Below the pieces are notes generated by a model. It made no database searches. It worked only from the letters and a program-made list of their open reading frames with translations, and was not told where the DNA came from. A stretch of DNA of 18,441 bases, taken from the NCBI GenBank assembly GCA_003166055.1, contig PMWR01000407.1, forward strand, positions 1,384-19,824, in the 5' to 3' direction. The stretch is from Acidobacteriaceae bacterium. GTDB lineage: Bacteria > Acidobacteriota > Terriglobia > Terriglobales > Acidobacteriaceae. A program made the translations under genes and the position numbers. Positions 1 to 6,201 of the stretch are shown piece after piece (position 1 is the stretch's first letter; each line of letters opens with the position of its first letter).

Positions 1-92
1 ACGCGCAGTACCTCGATGGCCGGAAGCGGATGATGCAGGACTGGTCCGACTACCTGGATGAGCAGTTGAACAAAGCGAAGAAGGTCGCTTAG
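1..92 (+). CDS. C-terminal end of a truncated-by-window gene, probably tyrosine recombinase/integrase
   Basis: Only the last 29 codons are inside the window, ending at TAG 90-92. The visible tail is rich in R, K, M, W, Y and D, with the pattern YLDGRKRMMQDWSDYLD. This resembles the tail after the catalytic tyrosine in P4-type (DUF4102) phage and genomic-island integrases, which often end in RRxMMQxWADYLD. That resemblance is from memory of the family, and no catalytic residue is visible because the rest lies off the left edge. If correct, the left end of the window is the edge of an integrated element. A strong hairpin follows the stop within 11 bp. It could also be an unrelated protein with a charged C-terminal helix. 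Confidence 0.45.
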   Translation, partial: AQYLDGRKRMMQDWSDYLDEQLNKAKKVA

Positions 93-102
93 TCCCACTC
101 AG

Positions 103-142
103 AAATGGCCCTCACCGAACGTCGCTCCGGTGAGGACCATTT
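103..142 (+). terminator. Long hairpin after the integrase-like stop codon
   Basis: Bases 103-117 and 128-142 are inverted repeats of 15 bp with one mismatch, around a 10-base loop. The outer pairs are AAATGG/CCATTT and the inner pairs CCTCACCG/CGGTGAGG. It starts 10 bases after the TAG at 92, as expected for an intrinsic terminator. The downstream tract is only weakly T-rich (TTTCCTTT), so it may be an inefficient or bidirectional terminator, or an RNA-stabilising hairpin. Confidence 0.6.
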
Positions 143-826
143 CCTTTGGGGTCCGCATAGCAGTCCCAGGTGTGCACTCTCCGTGCAGTCTCACCAGTCG
201 GGCAGATGCTCCCTGTATTTCGCAGCGTGGGTATTGGTGGGCTGAGAAACAGAACGGCAAGGACTCCGAGCTAACAGTTCTATGCGCATGGCTCAGCGAA
301 ACCATCGCGGCCACACGTCGTCACCGCAAGGAACAACGCAGGAGTTTTGCTATCAAGGCCCGCCTGCAAGCAGAACAGGATGCCGCCGGCATCCCGCCTG
401 GGTTGGCCGCGTAGCGACAGGCCGCGCCCCGCGAGCCGAAGGAAGATGAGTCTTGACCCCTCACACAATGGCCTTCAATAGCCCTTTCTGCCCGACATAG
501 GTGGTTCACCGTATCTTCATTTGAACGTTGGCGGCGCATGATGGAGTCAATGAGGCAAGGAGGAAAGATGCCAGCAACGAAAGCAGTGAAGGAAGGGACC
601 GCCGAGATCGACGCCCAGTTTCTGAGGGCACGTCCGCCAGCGGGGACTGTTACAGCGATAAACGCTCCGCGTGATGACTCGATGCTGCGATCGGGAGCAC
701 CAAGCTCCCACTGAGAGAGCTTTGGAGCGAGCCAGGTTAACACACTTGGACTGAGCGCGCAGGCAAACAAGAGAACCTGCAAACCAAGACGCCGCAGCTT
801 TTCAAGAGACGAGCTGGAAGAAGTGA
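143..826. other. Gene-poor, apparently degenerate stretch
   Basis: Apart from two doubtful ORFs annotated separately (321-830 minus, 568-714 plus), I see no convincing coding sequence here. Translations in all frames are rich in R, S, C and A, with short open stretches switching between frames. Together with the integrase-like end at the left and an operon end at the right, this fits a junction where an element inserted and eroded the flanking gene. No tRNA-like cloverleaf, no clear target-site duplication and no IS inverted repeats were recognised by eye. Confidence 0.4.
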
Positions 827-830
827 TCAC
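321..830 (-). CDS. Doubtful hypothetical protein coupled to the nucleotidyltransferase gene; possibly a gene remnant
   Basis: The GTG start (828-830) overlaps the TGA stop (827-829) of the upstream nucleotidyltransferase gene in the 4-base GTGA arrangement usual for translationally coupled genes. The first about 50 residues look protein-like: serine-rich N-terminus, basic LEKLRRLG, then the hydrophobic stretch VLLFACALSPSVLTWLA. After about residue 95 the translation becomes rich in R, C, S and A without a recognisable fold, as if reading through non-coding DNA. I do not recognise a family. My reading is that the start of a real third gene survives and the rest was replaced or scrambled, possibly by the neighbouring integrated element. 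A chance ORF is the main alternative. Confidence 0.25.
   Translation of the reverse strand: MITSSSSSLEKLRRLGLQVLLFACALSPSVLTWLAPKLSQWELGAPDRSIESSRGAFIAVTVPAGGRALRNWASISAVPSFTAFVAGIFPPCLIDSIMRRQRSNEDTVNHLCRAERAIEGHCVRGQDSSSFGSRGAACRYAANPGGMPAASCSACRRALIAKLLRCSLR
568..714 (+). CDS. Possible 48-residue small protein with a strong ribosome binding site
   Basis: An ATG at 568-570 is preceded by AAGGAGGA (558-565), close to a perfect Shine-Dalgarno sequence at good spacing. The frame runs 48 codons to TGA 712-714. The product begins MPATKAVKEGTAEIDAQ, is moderately charged and has no signal peptide or membrane segment. I recognise no family. It lies antisense to the doubtful ORF 321-830, so at most one of the two is likely to be real. 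The favourable points are the ribosome binding site and the ordinary N-terminal composition. The short length and the degenerate surroundings count against it. Confidence 0.25.
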   Translation: MPATKAVKEGTAEIDAQFLRARPPAGTVTAINAPRDDSMLRSGAPSSH

Positions 831-2107
831 CGGGAAACTCGATTCATGTTCTGCCGCCAGAGGATCGACTCGCGAAGATAGAGAATCCCCTCAAAAATGT
901 GGAAGCGCAGCCTGAAAAGAAAAAAGTGGAACTGTATACGATATCGTTTCATGCGCGCCGGAAACGTCTCTCCATCAACTGGTTGCGTAATGGCGCGCGG
1001 CAGCCGGCGGGGCAAAAGCGCCTGCTTCCGGGACAGCTTTGAGGCCAATCCCATCGGCATCATTTCTTCCTGCAGAAGCAGGTACAACTTGCTGCCAGGG
1101 AAACTCGCCAAAGCCATTCGGCGTGCGTACATATCCACCCACAGTCGGGCTGTGGCGGGAAGCTGGTCGACCGTCCAGAAAGTCAGCGCCTCAGGTGCAA
1201 ATCGACCCATCACGCGGGAGATCAAAAGCATTACCATGCCGAGCCGTACACACGTCACCTGATCGCTTCCAACTTGCTCTTGCAACCTGCACCAAAAGAC
1301 ATCGTCGCTTCGTCGCGCTATTACGTGGCGATAAAACTCGAGCAAATGTGCGGTGCGCAAAAACCCGCTGCACACGTGATGGTAGACGTGAAGACCTTGC
1401 CCCACAAAGAGGTCGATCGGCGAAAGTACAGGCATAGTGACGCCGCGAAAGTCGAGCTTCTGAATACGAGACAGCTGCGATGTTCGTCCAGCGCCGACAG
1501 TCTCGATGTGCAATTCCGCCGAGCGGCTCGGGCTGGCTCTGTAGTGATCTTTCAGTGAGGACGGCGGGCCTTCGTTTGCCTTGAACTCCCAATGTCTGCC
1601 ACTCGCGCCCCCGATGGCAGTAAGCCGGTAGCCGGCGTCCTCGAGGATGCGCCGCGCCTCCAATGAGTTTTCTTCCGCAACGAGAAGGTCCAGGTCGAGC
1701 TGCGACCGCAATTCCAGCTTGGGGACCGAGATCGGCCACAATGAAAAACCTTTCAATACAGCGAACGCAAGCCCCGCCGCCTGGAACCGGCGTTGGATTT
1801 CGGCCAGCGCGGCGATCATTCCTTCCAATCGCTTTGAGTTGTCGGCTAGATTTTGCTGCAGGCGCGCAATCACCGGCAAAGGGAGCGTTTCCAATAGGCC
1901 GAGTTCTTCCACGCGATTGAGAAAATACAGCGCGAGCCCGCTGGTGTCCAGCCAGTGCAGCAAGTTCTCCCATTCCTTGCGCGAGAGATGAAGCAAGCGC
2001 GCATACTCTGCCGGCAACGGATCACAAAAGCTCAACAGAACAGCCTCGCGCAATTGCCATGCATGGCTTAGTGGCCTGCTCGACGGATTGGCGGGAAGAG
2101 AATGCAT
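827..2107 (-). CDS. Nucleotidyltransferase family protein (NTP_transf_5-like)
   Basis: The protein has 426 residues, cytoplasmic, with no signal peptide. It matches the uncharacterised nucleotidyltransferase family (PF14907-like). An N-terminal helical region (about 1-110) precedes the core FAVLKG (115-120), then R134 and the acidic pair D138/D140 in RSQLDLDLLV, the expected metal-binding strand of a polymerase-beta fold. In the family these proteins often sit in exopolysaccharide or peptide-natural-product clusters next to HPr-kinase-like proteins, and one such protein is also in this window (6201-7208). The substrate is unknown. The ATG at 2107 lies 3 bp after the cytochrome stop, so it is probably expressed from the same mRNA, although no clear Shine-Dalgarno precedes it. 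Its stop overlaps the start of the doubtful ORF 321-830 by 4 bases. Confidence 0.8.
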   Translation of the reverse strand: MHSLPANPSSRPLSHAWQLREAVLLSFCDPLPAEYARLLHLSRKEWENLLHWLDTSGLALYFLNRVEELGLLETLPLPVIARLQQNLADNSKRLEGMIAALAEIQRRFQAAGLAFAVLKGFSLWPISVPKLELRSQLDLDLLVAEENSLEARRILEDAGYRLTAIGGASGRHWEFKANEGPPSSLKDHYRASPSRSAELHIETVGAGRTSQLSRIQKLDFRGVTMPVLSPIDLFVGQGLHVYHHVCSGFLRTAHLLEFYRHVIARRSDDVFWCRLQEQVGSDQVTCVRLGMVMLLISRVMGRFAPEALTFWTVDQLPATARLWVDMYARRMALASFPGSKLYLLLQEEMMPMGLASKLSRKQALLPRRLPRAITQPVDGETFPARMKRYRIQFHFFLFRLRFHIFEGILYLRESILWRQNMNRVSR

Positions 2108-2110
2108 AAG

Positions 2111-2611
2111 TTAGTGTGTGTACATCTCCGGTTCGCCGAGGCTTCCTGCCTGTGGCAAATGACGCAAATACAGCACAATCGACCAGATCTCTTCGTCGCT
2201 TAGTGTGTTCTTAGAACCAGGCATCCCAGAAGGCCAAATGCCGTAGTCGATGATCCACTTTAACTGCCCGTCGGTATAGGACTGCACATCTTTTCCAGCC
2301 AGCGAAGGCGCTGGTGGCGACATGCGGTCGGCAAAGGGTACTCCTGTATTCTGGCCATCCAGCCCATGACATGCGACGCAATAATGCGAGAACGCCACTT
2401 TGCCATCGGCGACCGCCGCGGCGCTGTCCTTGATCGGGCTCCTTTGTGTCTTGTTATGCACCAATATCTTGTGCTTAGCCCAGGTCATGACCGCGGTCTC
2501 TGCTTTGCCCGGCGGATCTGCATTGCAGCCAATGACCAGGATCCCGAGCAGCATGGTGAGCGGCAGGGCGAGCAATGCCGTTCCGAAAATGAGAAAGACA
2601 GTCCGCGACAT
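2111..2611 (-). CDS. Membrane-attached monohaem cytochrome c
   Basis: The product has 166 residues starting at MSRTVFLIFG. An upstream in-frame TTG (2624-2626) would add five residues but lies inside the preceding cupredoxin gene, so the ATG at 2609-2611 is preferred; it lies 4 bp after the TAA of that gene. Residues 4-28 are a hydrophobic segment ending LVIGC, which could be a lipobox with C29 as the lipidated cysteine, or simply a membrane anchor. The haem site is CVACH (C78, C81, H82). M130 in SGMPGSKN is the probable axial ligand, followed by the C-terminal helix of class I cytochromes (DEEIWSIVLYLRHLP). It probably carries electrons on the periplasmic side of the inner membrane. The adjacent exported CuA protein is its most likely redox partner (inference). 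Confidence 0.88.
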   Translation of the reverse strand: MSRTVFLIFGTALLALPLTMLLGILVIGCNADPPGKAETAVMTWAKHKILVHNKTQRSPIKDSAAAVADGKVAFSHYCVACHGLDGQNTGVPFADRMSPPAPSLAGKDVQSYTDGQLKWIIDYGIWPSGMPGSKNTLSDEEIWSIVLYLRHLPQAGSLGEPEMYTH

Positions 2612-2615
2612 GTGG

Positions 2616-2981
2616 TTAGTCCACAACGTGCAAGGTCAGCGCCATGGTCCCGTGGCCGGAGCCGCAAAACACCGAGCAGTGGCCGACAAAAGTTCCGGTC
2701 TTATTGGGAGTAAAGGGAACTTCGCTGGTCTGGCCTTTGCCCACTTTTGCGTCGACGCCAAGTTCCTTGATGCGGAGCCCGTGCGACACATCGACGCTCT
2801 TCAGCACAAGAATGACGGGTTCACCTTTTTTCAGAGTGATCTCTCCGGGCGTGAAGGCGAATCGCTTGGCAGTCACCTCAATGCGACGTGGAGTGGTTTC
2901 GGCGTGTGTTGCGGAAACAAACAATGGCACCGCAACCAACATTGCGGCAAAGAAAGTGTACAACGCAAACTTCAGCTTCAT
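2616..2981 (-). CDS. Exported cupredoxin with a CuA-type (cytochrome oxidase subunit II-like) copper site
   Basis: The product has 121 residues from ATG 2979-2981, chosen because GAGG lies at good spacing upstream and a Sec signal peptide follows directly (hydrophobic 5-23, cleavage likely after THA at 27). The mature part is a single cupredoxin domain. Ligands fit a CuA centre: H67 (VSHGL), C102 and C106 in CSVFC, H110 and M113 in GHGTM. This C-x3-C-x3-H-x2-M signature is that of cytochrome oxidase subunit II and nitrous oxide reductase. The protein is much shorter than CoxB (no second membrane helix, no haem domain), and no oxidase catalytic subunit is in the window. It is therefore a stand-alone periplasmic CuA protein, probably an electron carrier or copper-handling protein acting with the next gene. 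It is first in its operon, and the upstream region holds PhoB-like repeats. Confidence 0.88.
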   Translation of the reverse strand: MKLKFALYTFFAAMLVAVPLFVSATHAETTPRRIEVTAKRFAFTPGEITLKKGEPVILVLKSVDVSHGLRIKELGVDAKVGKGQTSEVPFTPNKTGTFVGHCSVFCGSGHGTMALTLHVVD

Positions 2982-3134
2982 TTGAAGACCCTCAATAGGA
3001 GGTTTCTGGGGAGACTGCCCTGCCGCCTTGCTGACTGTCCGCTGTCTTCCTACGTGCCGGATTTCGATTCGGGGCCGCAAACACAACAGCAAGACTACAG
3101 GCTGTTCTGACTCTAGACAGGTCTCGACGATTGG

Positions 3135-3180
3135 TTGTCACATGTCTGTAAGTAAAATGTCACCAAGTTGTATTTGTCAC
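3135..3180 (+). promoter_or_regulatory. Array of 11-bp-phased TTGTCAC-like repeats (PhoB/OmpR-type box)
   Basis: Heptamers begin at 3135 (TTGTCAC), 3146 (CTGTAAG), 3157 (ATGTCAC) and 3168 (TTGTATT), each exactly 11 bp after the last. A further TTGTCAC at 3174-3180 is out of phase. One helical turn between direct repeats is the geometry of OmpR/PhoB-family operators (the Pho box is CTGTCAT-N4-CTGTCAT). Read left to right, the half-sites point toward the barrel protein gene at 3350. Binding by the response regulator of this window is an inference. Confidence 0.5.
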
Positions 3181-3277
3181 TGTTTGCAGAGAAATTCTCA
3201 CAGAATGCTTGAAGAAACTCTTTTTGAGTCCGCCATTTTGTTGCGCTGCGGAACATCAGTTGGCGCCTTGAAGCGAA

Positions 3278-3295
3278 ATGACAATCAATTGACAA
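3278..3295 (-). promoter_or_regulatory. Two-unit PhoB-like box, ATGACAA-N4-TTGACAA
   Basis: ATGACAA (3278-3284) and TTGACAA (3289-3295) are direct repeats at 11-bp spacing. On the complementary strand they read TTGTCAA-N4-TTGTCAT, in the orientation facing the 3135-3180 array. TTGACA at 3289-3294 could also serve as a -35 element for the gene at 3350, but no good -10 follows at 16-18 bp. A bound regulator here could therefore either repress the plus-strand promoter or serve the minus-strand operon. Confidence 0.5.
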
Positions 3296-3349
3296 CTGTT
3301 AGATGATCCAGCGACATTTGGCCAGGTTACATCCGCTAAGCTTGCCCGT

Positions 3350-4411
3350 ATGTTGGGTTCGGCTTTGAGTCTCAAACACCGCAGTGCCGCAAATACAATC
3401 CGTTACCTCGGATTCGCGCTGGCAGCCGTTGCAATTGCTCATTACTGCTCCGCTCAGGACACGCCTCTCATTTCTGGAGGCGTCGGTTTCTTCACCAGCA
3501 CAAATGGCGGCAACACCATTTACTATCCCGTCAACGAGCCTCTGCTCGCTGCACCTCTGGGCCAGCACGTTCTCGTCGAATCGCGCGCTGCACTCATCGA
3601 GACCTTTGCGCCGAATGACGGCAATCAGCCAGGCTACGACCATACCCACTTCATTGGGCTCACCTACCTGCAGGGTGATTATGTCGCCTCGCGCCACTTC
3701 ACCATCGTAGGCGGAGACTATCTCATTCCATTCAACACTTACAACGAGCGGCTCTCTCCGATCTGGATAGGCAACTTTCAGGATGGCCCTCTAATCGCCG
3801 CTCTCGGCGTCTTCTCAAGTGGCAGTGGCCTTGGCGGTATGCTGCGCGGCAACGCCATCGCACGCAACAAATACTCAATTGACTACGCATGGTTCTATTC
3901 AACTCGGAGCGGGAACGAGCAGTTCAAGACTCAACGCGGCTCCGGCGGACGTGCAAGTCTCTATCTTCCCGAACAGCGCCTTGAAATGGGCCTCTCTTAC
4001 GACCGTGTCCTGCAAGGGACGCACGAGAACTTTTACGGCGCCCACCTCTGGTGGGAACCCAAAGAGACGGCCTTCCGCCTCCGTTCCGAGTTCGCCCGAG
4101 GTCATCATGCCCAGGGCTACTGGGTCGAGGCCGACTACCGCACTCAGGCCTTCGGCGGTCTCGACAGCGTGATTGGCCGTTTCGAGCCTGTCTTCCGCAT
4201 GCGGCAAACGTTTCGCCGTGACACCATCGTCAGCGATGGCCTGCCGCTGGTAAACACGCAACGAGCTGACTTCGGCCTCGATTACAACCTGCCGCACAAT
4301 ACCAGGATTCTTACCAGCTACGCTCGGCAATTCTCGTCCACTGGCAATCACAATGTCTGGGAGACAGGGATTGTTTACCGCTTCCTCTTCCCAGCCTGGA
4401 AAGGAAAATGA
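3350..4411 (+). CDS. Putative outer-membrane beta-barrel (porin-like) protein
   Basis: The product has 353 residues. An N-terminal signal peptide is visible (basic LKHRSAANTIR, hydrophobic YLGFALAAVAIA, probable cleavage after CSA near residue 35). The remainder is rich in aromatic residues, glycine and alternating polar/hydrophobic strands, such as NKYSIDYAWFYSTRSG and LRSEFARGHHAQGYWVEADY, which suggests an outer-membrane barrel. I recognise no specific named family. The gene ends in the ATGA overlap with the cytochrome c gene that follows, so the two are almost certainly coexpressed. The barrel might let substrates or electrons reach the periplasmic cytochrome (inference). The start at 3350 has only a weak Shine-Dalgarno (TAAG), but it is the start that keeps the whole signal peptide. 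Confidence 0.75.
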   Translation: MLGSALSLKHRSAANTIRYLGFALAAVAIAHYCSAQDTPLISGGVGFFTSTNGGNTIYYPVNEPLLAAPLGQHVLVESRAALIETFAPNDGNQPGYDHTHFIGLTYLQGDYVASRHFTIVGGDYLIPFNTYNERLSPIWIGNFQDGPLIAALGVFSSGSGLGGMLRGNAIARNKYSIDYAWFYSTRSGNEQFKTQRGSGGRASLYLPEQRLEMGLSYDRVLQGTHENFYGAHLWWEPKETAFRLRSEFARGHHAQGYWVEADYRTQAFGGLDSVIGRFEPVFRMRQTFRRDTIVSDGLPLVNTQRADFGLDYNLPHNTRILTSYARQFSSTGNHNVWETGIVYRFLFPAWKGK

Positions 4412-4716
4412 CGATGAATTTGAAACATTGGTTGCCCGGTATTCTTGTCCTGGCTTCGGTTTCTGCGTTCGCGGTCGCCGCACAGCAGAACAGCGCGCCG
4501 ATCACTCCCGCTGCCAAAACAGCCACCGCCGCAAAGCCCGCTGATCAGCAACAGGATGAGGGCCAGCGCGTATTCGACCAAAACTGCTCTCGCTGCCACA
4601 CGGCGCCGGATGGTTTCTCGCCGCGCATATCCGGCACCGTCGTGCGTCACATGCGGGTGCGGGCTTCTCTCAGTCAACACGAAGAGGAACAACTGCTCCA
4701 TTTCCTCAACCCATAA
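4408..4716 (+). CDS. Small periplasmic class I cytochrome c
   Basis: The product has 102 residues. The ATG at 4408-4410 overlaps the preceding stop (4409-4411) in ATGA; an ATG two codons later is an alternative start. Residues 8-25 form a Sec signal peptide (probable cleavage after VAA at 25). A flexible Ala/Pro/Lys/Gln linker (29-51) precedes the haem site CSRCH (C60, C63, H64), and M82 in VVRHMRVRASLS is the probable sixth ligand. The fold is very short, with a compact helix HEEEQLLHFL at the end. It should be a soluble or loosely attached periplasmic electron carrier serving the partner barrel protein. It is distinct from the cytochrome at 2111-2611, which has a different spacing and a membrane anchor. 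Confidence 0.88.
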   Translation: MTMNLKHWLPGILVLASVSAFAVAAQQNSAPITPAAKTATAAKPADQQQDEGQRVFDQNCSRCHTAPDGFSPRISGTVVRHMRVRASLSQHEEEQLLHFLNP

Positions 4717-4905
4717 CAAGGCCTCCAATCTTAATCGCCCATATGATCGGGCCTACATTTTGAGGATCGGTCTTCCGCAAGGTCTCCAACGTGGCAACGG
4801 AGTCCCTGTCAGCTTGCGACGCAAGAATTCGGATCGCCTGCTGCCGGCCTCTTGCATTTTCGCTACTCAATGCCTTCCGCACCCATGCCCTTGGTCAATG
4901 CCGAT

Positions 4906-6201
4906 TTACACCTGCTCTGACGTGTTACGAGCGGCTGGCGCAACAACACATCCGAAAAGAACGGCCGCCGTCAGCGCGAGCGCCGAAATCCCCATCAGCA
5001 CGCGAGGGTATCCAAATTGCGCAATGAGTATCCCCGCACCCGCCGTTGAGCCCGCCCCGACCAGCGCATTGCAGAACATCGTCATCGCCGACGCCGAGCT
5101 GCGCTCATTGTCCGGCACTTTGCTCATGAGCAAGTTGTACAGCCCCGGAGAGCTCATCCATTGCGTTGCGGAAAAGCTCAGGTAGAGCGCTACCGCCAGC
5201 CCCCGGCTATGGGTTCCGGCCAGACAGGCCACGGCGGCGGCAGTGGCGACTTGTGTGGCGACAATGCCGTTCACCAGGCCTAATCGGCGAAAGAGCACCG
5301 GTGTCAGCAGCCCAACACACAATTGAAGAACTTGCGCGGCGGAGAAAGTGAGCCCAATCAGCGCAAAGGAAATATGGAGATCCTTCGACAGATATACAAA
5401 TGCAAATGGTGTAAAAGAGGCTAGGACAGCCGTCCACAGGGCCATCGACGGCAGAAAGCTGAGCAGGAACGGGCTGATCTTCCAATGCTGTTTGCTGGTC
5501 TTGTCCTGGGCCTGACGCTGGCTGTCTTGAAACGGTAAGCGCAGGCGCAGCAAAGGAATCAAGCCAATCATTGCGATGCAACACGAGACAATCAGAATCA
5601 TCCGCTTGAATTGCGCGGCCTGCATCGCAAATCCGGCCATCTTTAGCCACCGGGGCAGATAGCCGCATACAATGCCTCCGAGTGCGCTGGTGCCGATGCT
5701 CATTGAAAAAATGAGACTGAATGCCGATGCACGATTCTCATCCGTTGTAAGTCTTGCGATTGTGGGTGGGAAACAGACTCCCCAGATGCACATTGCCAAC
5801 CCCGCGAAAAGCGCCAGGCCAATCTGCGCCGCCTGCCCCAATGCCAGCGCGCGCGCAATTCCCACTAACGGCGCGACGATCAGGCAAAATGCAAGAAGAG
5901 GGCGCAAGCCGGTCTTGCGCGCCAGGCAGCCCGCCGGTAGGGTTCCGATCGCCGATCCCAATGCCAGTGCGCCGCCCATCAGGCCGATGGTCCGCTCATT
6001 GAAATGAATGTCCAGCAGGTAAAGGTTGAACAGGAAGAAATAGACGGAGAACCCGAAATCGAAAAAGAAAGCGACCGTAAAGAAGACCCAGAAATGTCGG
6101 CTCAGTTTCTTGTTGTGCAGCAACGCTGCCGGGGTCATAAAGATGGAGGCGTCGCTCGCACTGCGGTCCGGGGCTAGGTCGGCCACAGGCAACTGCTCCA
6201 C
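4906..6201 (-). CDS. Major facilitator superfamily transporter
   Basis: The product has 431 residues with about 12 hydrophobic helices, beginning near residue 36, in two halves separated by a polar loop around residues 215-235 (QDSQRQAQDKTSK). GCLARKTGLR (91-100) fits the cytoplasmic MFS motif A between helices 2 and 3. The GTG start (6199-6201) shares its G with the TAG of the upstream HPr-kinase-like gene, and AGGAGGGG in the end of that gene provides a strong ribosome binding site, so the two are coupled. A shorter start at residue 22 is possible. The substrate cannot be read from sequence. Its place after a TonB-dependent receptor and an HprK-like protein suggests uptake or export of the same compound (inference). 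It converges with the cytochrome gene, leaving 189 bp with no clear terminator. Confidence 0.88.
   Translation of the reverse strand: MEQLPVADLAPDRSASDASIFMTPAALLHNKKLSRHFWVFFTVAFFFDFGFSVYFFLFNLYLLDIHFNERTIGLMGGALALGSAIGTLPAGCLARKTGLRPLLAFCLIVAPLVGIARALALGQAAQIGLALFAGLAMCIWGVCFPPTIARLTTDENRASAFSLIFSMSIGTSALGGIVCGYLPRWLKMAGFAMQAAQFKRMILIVSCCIAMIGLIPLLRLRLPFQDSQRQAQDKTSKQHWKISPFLLSFLPSMALWTAVLASFTPFAFVYLSKDLHISFALIGLTFSAAQVLQLCVGLLTPVLFRRLGLVNGIVATQVATAAAVACLAGTHSRGLAVALYLSFSATQWMSSPGLYNLLMSKVPDNERSSASAMTMFCNALVGAGSTAGAGILIAQFGYPRVLMGISALALTAAVLFGCVVAPAARNTSEQV

Larger units (their letters stand above)
2982..3349. promoter_or_regulatory. Divergent regulatory region between the cupredoxin and barrel/cytochrome operons
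   Basis: This 368-base gap separates two divergently transcribed operons and contains no convincing gene. It is clearly more AT-rich in 3120-3300 than the flanking coding DNA. Two sets of 11-bp-phased repeats lie here (3135-3180 and 3278-3295, annotated separately). Bases 2982-3110 toward the cupredoxin start look like untranslated leader; a GAGG ribosome binding site is present near 2990. Confidence 0.7.

Noticed and set aside
130..414. 94-codon plus-strand ORF after the hairpin
   Set aside because: The second half looks somewhat protein-like, but there is no ribosome binding site, the start lies inside the hairpin, and the first half has non-coding composition.
504..540. Resemblance of GAACGTTGGCGGCGCATG on the plus strand to the start of 16S rRNA
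   Set aside because: The similarity is limited to about 15 bases and does not continue on either side.
93..560. tRNA or att site next to the integrase-like end
   Set aside because: No cloverleaf, no T-loop consensus and no repeated segment could be identified within the window.
4717..4905. Intrinsic terminator between the convergent cytochrome and MFS genes
   Set aside because: Only a 4-bp GCCC/GGGC stem and weak alternatives near 4720-4760 could be found, without a T tract.
4445..5185. 246-codon plus-strand ORF
   Set aside because: It runs out of frame through the cytochrome c gene and then antisense to the MFS transporter; both of those have clear family signatures.
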